Assembly: GCA_026991005.1 (NCBI GenBank)
Contig: JALXCH010000115.1
Span: 1 to 25,791 of the forward strand
Direction of reading: 5' to 3'
Length of the DNA stretch: 25,791 nt
Origin: Calditrichia bacterium
GTDB lineage: Bacteria; Calditrichota; Calditrichia; RBG-13-44-9
The notes beneath the pieces were generated by a model. The model ran no database searches, had not been told where the DNA came from, and was given only the letters and a program-made list of their open reading frames with translations. Both the position numbers and the translations under genes were made by a program. Within the stretch, counting starts at the first letter, position 1, and every line of letters starts with the position of its first letter. This document shows, in pieces, positions 7,696 through 16,464 of the stretch.

Positions 7696-9231
7696 TTATC
7701 GAATGATGACCATCTTACGTCTCTTCGCAAAATCCTTTGTTCTTATGGTGTAGAAATAAATTCCGGTGGATACTGAACGGCCTCTGTCATCCTTGCCATT
7801 CCAGTAAACCGAATGCCTCCCCGGCATTTGATGTTCATTAATCAAGGTTCGCACCAATTGTCCGGATACGTTGTAAATCCCAAGAAACACCCGGTCACTC
7901 CGATTCAACTGATATTCAATGATCGTGGACATGTTAAAAGGATTGGGATAGTTCTGGAATAGTTCTACCTTCTCGGGTACATTCACCCAACCATCCGGTT
8001 CCGAATCCAGGGCAGTAACGTCTCCCAACCGGATCAGGTACATATCGGTTCCCGATGGCCATTGTAAACCCACTGCTTTACCGCCAACGATGTACCCACC
8101 ATCGCTGGTTTGATGAATTGAGTAGGCGGCGTCGTAATCATTCCCGCCGTACAACTCGCTCCACTCCATAATTCCCGTGGCATTCATTTTCGTTATCAAC
8201 ACATCGTAGCTTCCGCTACCAGCTGAGTTCGTTCGGCCTACGGCAATGTAGCCGCCATCGGCGGTCAGGTTGATGGCGGAGAATTTTTCGCTGCCACTGC
8301 CTATGTTGTAGCTCTTACGCCACTGTTCATTGCCTCCAGCGCTGAGCTTGAGAAGGAAAGGAATACCCGGGTCACTGCCCGCTTCGTACCAGCCGCCCAC
8401 GATATAGCCACCATCACCGGTCTGGAGAATAGAGCGTCCTTCCTGATTCCCGTTGTCGCTGCTGCCGTTAAAATCAACTACAGCCAGCCACTGCTGGGCT
8501 CCGGTACTGGATGTACCCTGAACAAACACCCGTGTTTCGCTCCCGAAAGAGCCGGTGCTACCCACAAAGGTGTACCCACCGTTGCTGGTCTGGATGACCG
8601 CATAGGCATGCTCCAGACTGCTGCCGCCATATACCTGCCCCCATTCTGCCGCCCCATCAGCATTTACCTTCACCAACCAGGCGTCGGTCAGCCCGCTTTG
8701 CGACCAGGCTTCGGTGACCCCGGCCAGAATGTAACCCCCATCGGATGTTTTGGCGATGGCTTCGAAGGAGTCATCCTCATTTCCCGGGGTGGTGTTGCCA
8801 TAAACATAGTGCCATTGCAGATTGCCTGAGGCATCGACCTTGACCAGATAGCCCTGTTCGCCGTAATACTGAGTCTCTACCCATCCGGCAGCCACATATC
8901 CACCATCGTTGGCCTGCACTACGCCCAACACTCTGGAAGGGCTGTTATAGGAAGGATAAGGGTCAATTTCGGATGTCCACTGCACGGTGCCGCTGGAATT
9001 TGTTTTGACCAGATAAACGTTGGAGTAAGCTCCCGGTGTATCGGCGCTGCGCCGTCCGGCCAGGATGTAACCCCCGTCCGTGGTCTGACGCACACTGTAA
9101 CATTCTTCAAGATGAGCCTGGTCTCCAATAACTTTGACCCACAAAGCGTGATTCCCCGATGTCTCGCTCCAACCGGACAAATATCCCAGTAAAAGGGTAA
9201 GACATACAACTATGATGGAATGGGATTTCAT
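7696..9231 (-). CDS. Secreted 'DGGYxxxG'-repeat protein with T9SS type A sorting domain
   Basis: The product is 511 residues. The start ATG follows AGGAG with 6 bases between. A signal peptide occupies roughly residues 1-22. Seven repeats each carry a 'T(S/D)DGGYILAG' core, for example 'TTDGGYILAGRRS', 'ANDGGYVAAGWVE' and 'TADGGYIAVGRTN', followed by 'VKxxxxGxxxW'. This is the pattern of delta-60-like/propeller repeats in exported proteins. The C-terminal 85 residues are a T9SS sorting domain: 'NYPNPFNMSTIIEY', 'GRSVSTGIYFY' and a basic tail 'RRKMVIIR'. No enzyme motif was seen, so a surface or matrix role is inferred. Domain layout matches the 3608 protein, although the repeat family differs. 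Confidence 0.86.
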   Translation of the reverse strand: MKSHSIIVVCLTLLLGYLSGWSETSGNHALWVKVIGDQAHLEECYSVRQTTDGGYILAGRRSADTPGAYSNVYLVKTNSSGTVQWTSEIDPYPSYNSPSRVLGVVQANDGGYVAAGWVETQYYGEQGYLVKVDASGNLQWHYVYGNTTPGNEDDSFEAIAKTSDGGYILAGVTEAWSQSGLTDAWLVKVNADGAAEWGQVYGGSSLEHAYAVIQTSNGGYTFVGSTGSFGSETRVFVQGTSSTGAQQWLAVVDFNGSSDNGNQEGRSILQTGDGGYIVGGWYEAGSDPGIPFLLKLSAGGNEQWRKSYNIGSGSEKFSAINLTADGGYIAVGRTNSAGSGSYDVLITKMNATGIMEWSELYGGNDYDAAYSIHQTSDGGYIVGGKAVGLQWPSGTDMYLIRLGDVTALDSEPDGWVNVPEKVELFQNYPNPFNMSTIIEYQLNRSDRVFLGIYNVSGQLVRTLINEHQMPGRHSVYWNGKDDRGRSVSTGIYFYTIRTKDFAKRRKMVIIR

Positions 9232-9521
9232 GACGATCTCCTTATGTTGATCATCGTTTTTTGTATGGAAACAAAATCACTCTTTAGCAAAAACGTGTAT
9301 CTTTTTCCGATAAAATAATTATGGGGAAATTAAATATTTATGATTTATATCATAGCTACTACCAATTTTACTAACTTTCTTCTTTTAATAAAGTGATTTT
9401 AAGTTGAATAAACTTCCACACAACAATAAGTGACCAGCTTTTGCTTGGCGTTAGTGGCAAGAATCTCTAAAATGGCGTGAATGATTTGATGGCGTGAAGA
9501 AAAGATGGAATCGTTTAAGGC
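9232..9521. other. AT-rich intergenic region with a short direct repeat
   Basis: This 290-base gap separates the T9SS cargo gene from the end of the defence operon. It has no convincing gene. Its AT-rich part (9290-9420) is a reasonable place for the promoter of the gene starting at 9231, but no consensus can be named. ATGGCGTGAA occurs twice, at 9472-9481 and 9489-9498, seventeen bases apart. No strong terminator hairpin follows the metallopeptidase gene. Confidence 0.4.
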
Positions 9522-9857
9522 TTATTTTGCCTGTGCCAGGTAGGCACGAACCAGAGAGCGAAAGAGTGTGTTATGCGATCCGTTACCGAGTTTCAGGTGC
9601 ACCAGTTCGTGCACGATAACTTCCCGGCGGATTTCCGCTGGCTGTCTGGAGAGTTCCGTGTTCAGGGTCAGGCGCCCGCGGGTGGAAACACTGGCCCACT
9701 TGCGTTTCATTGGTCGGAGATGGATTTCTCTGAGGCTGTTTTCTACACCAATGCGGTTTGCCCACGCATGAACCTCAGCTACCAGAATGTCCCGCGAAAC
9801 CGCTTCCTGGAGAGGCTCTTCCGCTGGTTTCGAAATTTTGTTTCTGGTATTTTTCAT
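9522..9857 (-). CDS. Short YgjP/SprT-like zinc metallopeptidase associated with type I R-M
   Basis: The product is 111 residues with a zincin motif 'VHELVHLK' (HExxH) and a downstream His in 'NGSHNTLF' as the likely third zinc ligand, as in the YgjP-like/DUF45 family. Intact YgjP proteins are about twice this length; here only the C-terminal catalytic half is present, preceded by a basic segment 'MKRKWASVSTRGRLTL'. ATG overlaps the hsdR stop as ATGA, and GGAGGG lies 9 bases upstream inside hsdR, so translation should be coupled to HsdR. Family members are frequent next to hsdR genes. A role in proteolytic control of the restriction complex is an inference; no substrate is known to me. Confidence 0.82.
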   Translation of the reverse strand: MKNTRNKISKPAEEPLQEAVSRDILVAEVHAWANRIGVENSLREIHLRPMKRKWASVSTRGRLTLNTELSRQPAEIRREVIVHELVHLKLGNGSHNTLFRSLVRAYLAQAK

Positions 9858-12772
9858 GGCGTTGCCCTCCTGAGCAAAGTCAGCATCTCGTCGGCCCAGG
9901 CGACCACGTCCTTAACATCGGCGGCAATCAATTCCCTGTAAATTAATTTTCTGAGTTCTCGTTCCTGTGCCTCGCTTAACGCCCAATGGGGGAACTCCTT
10001 GAATGCTGGCTCCAGAGAAGCTGCTAGATGCTCAGCCTTTCCGGCATCATACGACTTCTGCACCCTGAACCACCAGGCCACAGCAAAAGCTTCGGGAGAA
10101 AGATCGCTCTCCTGCCGCTGCGCCTGAGCTTCTCGCAAATCACGGATCAGTTCGGTAAGTTCCTGCAAAGCCTGTTTGCTGTTGATTTGCCGTTCCTCGA
10201 AGGCGCGCCGGATGGCTTCGGCTCGCTCACCGATGGGAATCAGGTGGGGCTGTTCCTTACTTCTGGCTTCTACCAGGCGATAAAGCTCCTTCAGAAGATT
10301 AAATACTTTCACCGTATCCGGTTTATTTTCATCCACCAATGCCAGAAGAGCTCCTACACCAATTTCATAGGTTTCTTCCGGTTCCTGCACAGTGTTGCTG
10401 GAAGTGTGTTTCTGTACAATCTCGGCGGTTTTGCGCAGGAAGGATTTGTCCACCGGCACGTGAGGTTCGTAAGCGCTGCGCAATAGCCGGTACATTTCAA
10501 CCAGCTTCTGATAATCCTCGAGGAAGGGCCGCAGGAAACGGTCGGGCGAAAGAATTTCGTACACTTCTTCAAGTTCGCGAAAGTAGGTGTAAAACTCCTC
10601 CCGGTGCTCTTTGTCCCGAAAGTATTCCAGAACCGCTTCGGCGGCTTTATCCGCATTCTTGCCTGAGGAAAGTGGAAGAAACTCGCGTTGTCCCTGCTCC
10701 ATTAACTCTGCAAAGCGCTCCTTGAGTACATCGAGCCCTTCCACCACGCCTTCCACATCCTGAGAATCGAAAGCTAAGGCGCGCTCGAGGTTGTCGAAAA
10801 TCCCCACGAAATCCACAATCAAGCCGCTGGTTTTACGTCGCCCCTGCTCATCTTCATAGGGACGATTGACGCGGGAAATGGCCTGCAGCAACACATGGTC
10901 TCGCATGGGCTTATCCAGATACATGCAGTACAGAATTGGTGCATCGTACCCGGCAAGAAGCTTTTCGGTGACAATGAGGATTTGAGGGTTTTCGTCGGGT
11001 TTACGGAAGGCCTTGCGGATGGCAGCTTCTTCCTCGTCTCTGAGGTGGTAGCGTCTCAGTTCGGCCGGGTCGTTATGCCCGCGGCTGATAACCACCTGAC
11101 TCATTTCTGCAGGCAGGTAACGGTCCAGAGCTTCCTTGTAAAGGCCGCAAGCTTCCCGATCCACCGCCACCAGGAAAGCTTTATAACCCATGGGTGCCAC
11201 ATACTGGCGAAAATGATCGGCAACGTAACCGGCAATCATGTACACCCGTTCCCGGTTCTTGAGCATGTTCTTGAGAGTAACGGCACGGTCCAGCACCCGG
11301 TTAATTTCCTCGATATCCGCCACACCTTCCAGTTCCGCCGCCGCCCAGAACTCCTGCTCCATCGCCTCGCGATCCACCACCAGGTCGTTTGGTGCCATCT
11401 GGTAGTGTAAGGGCACGGTGGTGCCGTCTTCAATGGACTCGCGAATGGAATACTTATCGAGGTAGCCGCGGGGGTCGCCGCCGCCAAAAACCTTGAAGGT
11501 GCCTTTGCCGTGAGCGCTGCGGTCGATGGGTGTGCCGGTGAATCCGATGAAGGTGGCGTTGGGTAGTGCGCCCATCAGGTAGTTGCCCAGATCCCCACCG
11601 GTGGAGCGGTGGGCTTCATCCACCAGGACAAAGATGTTTGCCCGGGTATTCAAATTCGCATCAGCGTTATCGAACTTGTGAATCATGGAGACGATGAGCC
11701 CCCGGGTGTCCTGCCGGAGAAGCCGCCGCAGGTGGCGTTTGCTCCGGACTAAATGCATGCGGCCAAAACCCACTGCCTCCAGATTCTGGAAAAGCTGCTG
11801 CTGGAGCTCGTTGCGGTCCACGATCATCAGCACGGTGGGATTCTCGAAACGCGGGTCTTGCAGGAGTCGTTTAGCCACGGTAATCATTGTGTAGGTCTTG
11901 CCCGAACCCTGGGTGTGCCAGATGAGACCACGGTGTTTCTCCGGGTCCCGCGAGCGGGCAACCACCTTCTCCGCAGCGCGCATTTGATGCGGCCGCAGAA
12001 CCGCTTTGGTCAGTTCTCCATCCTTGCGCACAAAGAGGATGTAATCAGTAAGCACCCGGAGCACGCGCCGGGGTGCTACAAAGGTTTTGACCAGAGTCTC
12101 AAAATCCGATTGGGAGGTGGTTCCATCCGTCTCTGCCTGTTCTCGCCAGTTGAATAGCGCCTTGCGGGAGGTGTTCCAGGTGGGGCCGTAGAAGAATTTT
12201 ACCAGGTGGGTGAGGGCAAAAAGCTGAGCCTGTGCCATCAGTTCCGGTCCCTGTTCGTGGTAGCGCCGGATCTGGTCGAAAGCCTCGGCGATGCCTTCGG
12301 GCCTGGTCGCAGCCTTGGTCTCCACCACGATAACCGGAATGCCATTAACCAGCAGGACCACATCGGCGCGAATAGCGGTTCGGCCGCTCACAAAGCGGAA
12401 TTCCTCGGTGACGAGAAAGGTATTTGCTTCGGGATGTTCCACATCGAGCAGGCGAAGGTTGCGTTCCCGGCGCTCGGTTTCCACAAACACCGTTTTGAGC
12501 CCCTTGAGATACTCCCAGGCTTCCAAATTGCCCTCGATGTTGGGCCGCACGCCCAGCAGACGGGCAACAATCTCTTCCGCCCTGGTGGGGGAATCCACCA
12601 CGCCGGGGTTGAGCCGCTGCAATTGCTCGGTGAGCACGGTACGAAGCACGGGGCTGTCCTCGCCGCCGCGGACTCTCAACGCCTCCTCTGGCGATAGATA
12701 CGTCCATCCCGCCTCTTCGGCATAGCGGAGAAAAGGGTTCTGGACAGTCTTGCGCTCCGTAAAATTACTCAT
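9854..12772 (-). CDS. hsdR: Type I restriction-modification system, restriction subunit R
   Basis: The product is 972 residues, a normal length. The N-terminal nuclease site is PD-(D/E)xK-like: '[21 protein letters not shown]' (minus one residue) gives Asp137, Glu151 and Lys153. Two RecA-like motor domains follow: Walker A 'GSGKT' at 289-293, 'DEAH' at 385-388, 'FTGTP' at 411-415 and the late motif '[10 protein letters not shown]'. It translocates DNA with ATP and cleaves unmodified DNA far from the recognition site, in a complex with HsdM and HsdS. The start ATG overlaps the end of hepT by eight bases and shows no strong ribosome-binding site, which suggests coupling to hepT translation. All motifs appear intact. 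Confidence 0.96.
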   Translation of the reverse strand: MSNFTERKTVQNPFLRYAEEAGWTYLSPEEALRVRGGEDSPVLRTVLTEQLQRLNPGVVDSPTRAEEIVARLLGVRPNIEGNLEAWEYLKGLKTVFVETERRERNLRLLDVEHPEANTFLVTEEFRFVSGRTAIRADVVLLVNGIPVIVVETKAATRPEGIAEAFDQIRRYHEQGPELMAQAQLFALTHLVKFFYGPTWNTSRKALFNWREQAETDGTTSQSDFETLVKTFVAPRRVLRVLTDYILFVRKDGELTKAVLRPHQMRAAEKVVARSRDPEKHRGLIWHTQGSGKTYTMITVAKRLLQDPRFENPTVLMIVDRNELQQQLFQNLEAVGFGRMHLVRSKRHLRRLLRQDTRGLIVSMIHKFDNADANLNTRANIFVLVDEAHRSTGGDLGNYLMGALPNATFIGFTGTPIDRSAHGKGTFKVFGGGDPRGYLDKYSIRESIEDGTTVPLHYQMAPNDLVVDREAMEQEFWAAAELEGVADIEEINRVLDRAVTLKNMLKNRERVYMIAGYVADHFRQYVAPMGYKAFLVAVDREACGLYKEALDRYLPAEMSQVVISRGHNDPAELRRYHLRDEEEAAIRKAFRKPDENPQILIVTEKLLAGYDAPILYCMYLDKPMRDHVLLQAISRVNRPYEDEQGRRKTSGLIVDFVGIFDNLERALAFDSQDVEGVVEGLDVLKERFAELMEQGQREFLPLSSGKNADKAAEAVLEYFRDKEHREEFYTYFRELEEVYEILSPDRFLRPFLEDYQKLVEMYRLLRSAYEPHVPVDKSFLRKTAEIVQKHTSSNTVQEPEETYEIGVGALLALVDENKPDTVKVFNLLKELYRLVEARSKEQPHLIPIGERAEAIRRAFEERQINSKQALQELTELIRDLREAQAQRQESDLSPEAFAVAWWFRVQKSYDAGKAEHLAASLEPAFKEFPHWALSEAQERELRKLIYRELIAADVKDVVAWADEMLTLLRRATP

Positions 12773-13118
12773 CTTCAGGGTACTCTTCTTGAAAGATACG
12801 TTCCACCGACTCGCGGAGCCTCGGAATCTTCTTCTGGACTATGTCCCAGAGAATGTCCTCATCGACTCCAAAGTACTCGTGCACTACGATATCCCTCAGC
12901 CCGGCAATTTTGCGCCACTCTACCTCGGGATGACGATTCCTGAGGTCGTCGGGTAGATGCTTCACTGCCTCTCCGATGATGGCCAGATTACGGAGTACGG
13001 CATCTACAGTCTTCTCGTCGCTGCGGAAATTTTCAAAGGAAAGCCCCTGTGTGTAGCGTTCGATTTTTGCGCAGCTTTCCCGGATGTCCTCTAAATATAG
13101 ACGGGGATCACGTAACAT
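12765..13118 (-). CDS. hepT: HepT-like HEPN ribonuclease toxin (DUF86)
   Basis: The product is 117 residues. The HEPN catalytic signature R-x4-H-x-Y is present as Arg75, His80 and Tyr82 in '[13 protein letters not shown]'. Known HepT toxins cleave RNA and are neutralised by their cognate MntA, which attaches AMP to the motif tyrosine; Tyr82 would be that residue. A strong AAGGAGG lies 7 bases before ATG. The gene overlaps the end of mntA by 11 bases and the start of hsdR by 8. Placement inside an hsd operon suggests a guard or addiction function linked to restriction. Catalytic residues look intact. Confidence 0.92.
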   Translation of the reverse strand: MLRDPRLYLEDIRESCAKIERYTQGLSFENFRSDEKTVDAVLRNLAIIGEAVKHLPDDLRNRHPEVEWRKIAGLRDIVVHEYFGVDEDILWDIVQKKIPRLRESVERIFQEEYPEDE

Positions 13119-13410
13119 GAATCGCCTCCTTCTCCACGTAGGACCGCAAGCGCGGCTTGAGGGCCTTTCGCGTCACCAGATCCACCTTTGTGCCCAGCAA
13201 ATCCTCCAGGTAAAATTTCAGATCCATGTACTTGTCGAAACTGGCTCGTCCCTCGAACTCGACTAGAAAGTCCAGGTCGCTTCCTGGGTGGGTTTCCCCT
13301 CGGGCAGCGGAACCGAAAAGAGCCAGGGACTTTACCCCCAGCTTTTTCAGATCATTCCGATGCTCGCCGAGGATTCTCCGTATTGTATCGCAATCCATGG
13401 CGCCCTTCAT
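13108..13410 (-). CDS. mntA: MntA-like minimal nucleotidyltransferase antitoxin
   Basis: The product is 100 residues. The nucleotidyltransferase motif '[19 protein letters not shown]' contains GSxxRG (33-38) and the two metal-binding aspartates Asp45 and Asp47. Proteins of this MNT family pair with HEPN partners and, in characterised HepT/MntA systems, detoxify by AMPylating the toxin tyrosine. GGAGGACATT precedes ATG, and ATG overlaps the hsdS stop as ATGA. Antitoxin is thus translated before hepT, the order expected for such modules. It is shorter than the characterised Shewanella MntA, but the core is complete. Confidence 0.92.
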   Translation of the reverse strand: MKGAMDCDTIRRILGEHRNDLKKLGVKSLALFGSAARGETHPGSDLDFLVEFEGRASFDKYMDLKFYLEDLLGTKVDLVTRKALKPRLRSYVEKEAIHVT

Positions 13411-14684
13411 AATGTCCTCCCATTTTTTTCAAACTGGCCTACAAACCCCCGCGGTAGCCGCACCTTTGCCGTCATCAGGTCATGCAGCAGGGTTTTGAAC
13501 AGCGCTTCCAGCGCCTGTTTGCGCCCCTCCTCAGCCTCAATCTTCCGGTCCACCGTTTGCAGGATGCGAGCAATTTCGCGCTGTTCGGAGAGAGGGGGGA
13601 GGGGGATTAGAATATTTAATAAATCCTTGCGAGGAATCCCCTTGATAGTAGTCCCCCTAATCCTTCCATATATTCTTTTTTGGAGCAAGTTAGATTTGAA
13701 TAAATAAGCTAAGAATAGCGGAGAAATACCCCCTTTCAGTAGCAAAGCAGTCAGATCTTGACTTATAGCTATATCAAACCTTGCAACTACAGCCTTTCCT
13801 ACCCCAACTCGTGTTCCAATAATTAATGAACCCTTTGGAGCTATTTTCGATGAAGAATTTTTTAAACCTTGGTCGGTAATTGTTCGCTGAAATTTATTCA
13901 TAAAAACGTCATCTTCTGAAATGATCGCACTAGTTGTCCAGGGAATATTCCCATTCCAATATTCCGCAATCCTTGTTGAAGGAGTTCCACCACTAAAACT
14001 ATGCATTACTACCTCCCCCAACCTCACCACCCGCCAGTTGGCGGGAATGGAACCGATCTCAGTTTCCTGCATCTCCACGCGCTCGGCGGCGTCCAACGGT
14101 ACGGGGCCGTAAGTAAAAAGGTGGCGCGTCAGGCTCTTTTTCAGCTCGCGCAGGGCAGCAATCACACCTTCGGTGGCCTCCTTCGCCCGTTGCACCGTGC
14201 GTAGCACATGGGCAATGGCGCGCTGCTCGGGGATGGGGGGGATAGGGATGGGGAGATTCTCCAAATCATGCTTTTGAATGCTGGGCATTGTGGTCTTCGC
14301 ATACTCACCCGAGAGAGGATGTTGCCGCATAAAATAGTACAAGAAATGGTAATCCAAATCGGACCTTTTCCATTCCAAATAAAATGTTGTATCAGAAGGC
14401 CAACAAGGTTGCTCCTCTAACCAAACAGTTCCAGCTGCTCCTTTACGCCCAATTACTAAAGTAGGAAACTCTACAAATGCTCGGTTAGTCCAAGCATAAA
14501 TCCCGCCTGAACCTATTACAGGAATGTCACCCTGCTCTTGAGGTTTGGCCTTTCCATATATCACTGCTGCCACCTCCACCAATTTCACCACCCGCCACTC
14601 TTTGGGCAGCGGACCAAGTTCGGTCATGTGGTAGCCGTGGAGTAACTCTCGGGGTTCAGCATTGCGGGTCTTTGTACCAATCAT
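13407..14684 (-). CDS. hsdS: Type I restriction-modification system, specificity subunit S
   Basis: From the ATG at 14684 the product is 425 residues. Two target-recognition domains lie near 25-150 and 215-370. Each starts with 'LPKEWRVVKL' or 'IPANWRVVRL' and ends with a conserved helix beginning 'PIPPIPEQRAIAHVL' or 'PLPPLSEQREIARIL'. The protein chooses the DNA sequence, and the helices space the two half-sites and bind HsdM. The frame stays open to ATG 14819, but the extra 45 residues are repetitive and basic ('GTKGAKGLTKGSR'). I prefer 14684, which forms an ATGA overlap with a small upstream ORF and has GGAG immediately before it; the spacing is too tight for strong independent initiation. 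The stop overlaps mntA as ATGA. Confidence 0.92.
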   Translation of the reverse strand: MIGTKTRNAEPRELLHGYHMTELGPLPKEWRVVKLVEVAAVIYGKAKPQEQGDIPVIGSGGIYAWTNRAFVEFPTLVIGRKGAAGTVWLEEQPCWPSDTTFYLEWKRSDLDYHFLYYFMRQHPLSGEYAKTTMPSIQKHDLENLPIPIPPIPEQRAIAHVLRTVQRAKEATEGVIAALRELKKSLTRHLFTYGPVPLDAAERVEMQETEIGSIPANWRVVRLGEVVMHSFSGGTPSTRIAEYWNGNIPWTTSAIISEDDVFMNKFQRTITDQGLKNSSSKIAPKGSLIIGTRVGVGKAVVARFDIAISQDLTALLLKGGISPLFLAYLFKSNLLQKRIYGRIRGTTIKGIPRKDLLNILIPLPPLSEQREIARILQTVDRKIEAEEGRKQALEALFKTLLHDLMTAKVRLPRGFVGQFEKNGRTL

Positions 14685-14866
14685 TCTCCTTTTCCCTCTG
14701 TCCGCTTCCTTTTGACCTCTTGCTGGGCTCCTTGAGCCTTTTGTGAGCCCTTTTGCCCCTTTGGTGCCCCTTTGATGCCCTTTTTGCCCATTGGGTTGTT
14801 TACTTCTTTTAATGACCAAATTATGTCCAAAATGTCCGATAAATGTCTGTTAGCGCGCCAAAGCAT
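14681..14866 (-). CDS. Candidate 61-residue coupled leader ORF upstream of hsdS
   Basis: This short frame begins at an ATG with an excellent GGGAGG 5 bases upstream, the best ribosome-binding site near hsdS. It ends in TGA that overlaps the hsdS ATG (14684) as ATGA, the same junction used elsewhere in this operon. The first 25 residues look ordinary ('MLWRANRHLSDILDIIW'). The rest is a very basic Lys/Gly/Gln-rich tail ('MGKKGIKGAPKGQKGSQ'), encoded by repeating GGGCAxxAAAG-like DNA at 14740-14795. It may be a real small DNA-binding or leader peptide whose translation delivers ribosomes to hsdS. Alternatively the hsdS frame starts at 14819 and this is a shadow. I favour coupling, with moderate confidence. 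Confidence 0.45.
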   Translation of the reverse strand: MLWRANRHLSDILDIIWSLKEVNNPMGKKGIKGAPKGQKGSQKAQGAQQEVKRKRTEGKGE

Positions 14867-15097
14867 AACGCCTCCCTTTTTTCTGGTCCAGCTTTGTGCA
14901 GCCCCTTTTCCATTACCACTGCAGCGGATTTACACAATGTACCTGCAGATATTGTTCAATCCCATTACCCCGTTAACTACGCGTCTAAACAAATGCAAGC
15001 ATTCGTTGGGGTAAATGGTCGCCAAATATGATCCCCCTTTTCATCCCCGGCAAAGTTTTTCGCCAGAGAATCGCCAAAATCGCCAAGCGAATGCCAA

Positions 15098-16444
15098 TTA
15101 ATCTCCGGATTTCCCAAGCACATATTTCGTTGCTCTCCCTTTTCCCTGAACCTTTAACAAATTACATTTCATCAAACCTATAAGATCTTGCCGGGCCGTC
15201 TCATCTGATACTCCTGTAAGGCGTCTGTAATCGCTATTTGAGATAGTACCATGCTTCTTTACAAACAATACCGCTTTAACCTGTCGCTCGTTCAGTCCCA
15301 TTTGCCGCAGCCGCTCCAGTGTGTAAGGGTCTTTCAGAAAAACCACCCGGACACCACCCTGCCAGTTGTTGAATTCAGGCTCTGGCAGCCCTTGCTCGCG
15401 ACAGAGACGAATGATACGTGTGGTGCCAGTGCCCCAGCGCTCGATAATGCCTGCAAAATAGAAAACTTGCGCGATAAGCGAGTTGCGCAGCACCGATGAG
15501 TGCGGGCCATAAAGCATCTCCGGTGTCAGAGGAGGAGGAAGTTCACCTGGGCTCCAGATTTCCAGACGGTCCTCTTCCATCCGGATCTGAATGTCAGCTG
15601 GATAGGTGTAATCCCGGTGGATAAGTGCGTTCGCTACCGCCTCCCGCAGAGCATCCAACGGATACTCCCAGACCTCTCTACGTTGCAATCCTTCCAGTGA
15701 AGGATCTTCGACCCGAATGTCAAATCGAACTTTGAGCACCTGTCGGAAACGTTCCATAGCACCGTCGAGCTGCTGCCAAAGGGTACCCCTGAAGTCGTGA
15801 CTGTCCAGAATTTCCGTTCCACGAATGATCCCAATTCGTACCTGCGCCAAAGGGAAAAGCCGCTGTGGATGTCTTCCAAAGAGTAAGACTGCTGCATTCT
15901 TGAGTCTTCCATCTCCAAAGAGGTCAAGATTCTGCAGTGTTTGCTCAGGGTTTTCAGGGTTGAGAAAAGGCAGCTTAGAGTGTGCCAGTCGTGTGAAGCT
16001 GGCAAAGGCTTCGGAGTCAAGTTCATCAAGCCCCCATTCGCTAAGTAAGCCATCCCATGTGCGTCCCGATCGCTTCAGGAGATGCCGAGCCAACTCATCC
16101 AAAGTAAAGTCACGATTCGTCGAACCCACTCGGCGGAGATACCGCCCACCATAGGAAACCGGGCCGGTTGCCGGCTCTATCTGAATTTCCAACACCGGAT
16201 ACCCATCCATTTTCACTACCCGTATGGAAGGTGTAATGCCCAGGCGGGCGATGATGAGGTTTGCTATCCGCTGGATTTCCTGGTCATCCACCATGGTACC
16301 CACGATTTCACCATCATCACGGATGCCGACGAGAAGCGTCCCGCCCCGGGTATTGGCAAAAGCTGTCAAATCCTCAAGGGCCCGATCAGTCCACTGGCGC
16401 TTAAACTCCAGAGTTTCGCTCTCTTGCTTGTTTATTTTAGGCAT
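15098..16444 (-). CDS. AlbA_2 (Schlafen-type) ATP-binding protein / putative transcriptional regulator
   Basis: From the ATG at 16444 (GGGAGG 5 bases upstream) the product is 448 residues. The ATG at 16468 overlaps the hsdM stop as ATGA but has a weaker site. Domains in order: AlbA_2 domain (about 1-115; 'ETLEFKRQW', 'FANTRGGTLLVGI', 'RYLRRVGSTN'), a GHKL-type ATPase-like domain (about 250-370; 'REAVANALIHRDY', 'LEIWSPGELP', 'ERWGTGTTRI') and a C-terminal winged helix (about 395-448; 'SDYRRLTGVSDETARQDL'). Such proteins are annotated as regulators or helicase-like, and are common beside type I R-M genes. Its place between hsdM and hsdS suggests control of, or assistance to, the system. A 230-base gap follows, with a TGGCGA short repeat near 15040-15090 and no gene. 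Confidence 0.88.
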   Translation of the reverse strand: MPKINKQESETLEFKRQWTDRALEDLTAFANTRGGTLLVGIRDDGEIVGTMVDDQEIQRIANLIIARLGITPSIRVVKMDGYPVLEIQIEPATGPVSYGGRYLRRVGSTNRDFTLDELARHLLKRSGRTWDGLLSEWGLDELDSEAFASFTRLAHSKLPFLNPENPEQTLQNLDLFGDGRLKNAAVLLFGRHPQRLFPLAQVRIGIIRGTEILDSHDFRGTLWQQLDGAMERFRQVLKVRFDIRVEDPSLEGLQRREVWEYPLDALREAVANALIHRDYTYPADIQIRMEEDRLEIWSPGELPPPLTPEMLYGPHSSVLRNSLIAQVFYFAGIIERWGTGTTRIIRLCREQGLPEPEFNNWQGGVRVVFLKDPYTLERLRQMGLNERQVKAVLFVKKHGTISNSDYRRLTGVSDETARQDLIGLMKCNLLKVQGKGRATKYVLGKSGD

Positions 16445-16464
16445 TCCGACCTCCCGCCATTTGC

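Noticed and set aside
12206..12697. 163-codon open frame antisense to hsdR
   Set aside because: Shadow of the hsdR N-terminal nuclease region, with no family features.
13407..14819. hsdS starting at 14819 (470 residues)
   Set aside because: The first 45 residues are low-complexity and unlike the family. The 14684 start makes an ATGA junction like the other genes, though this remains untested.
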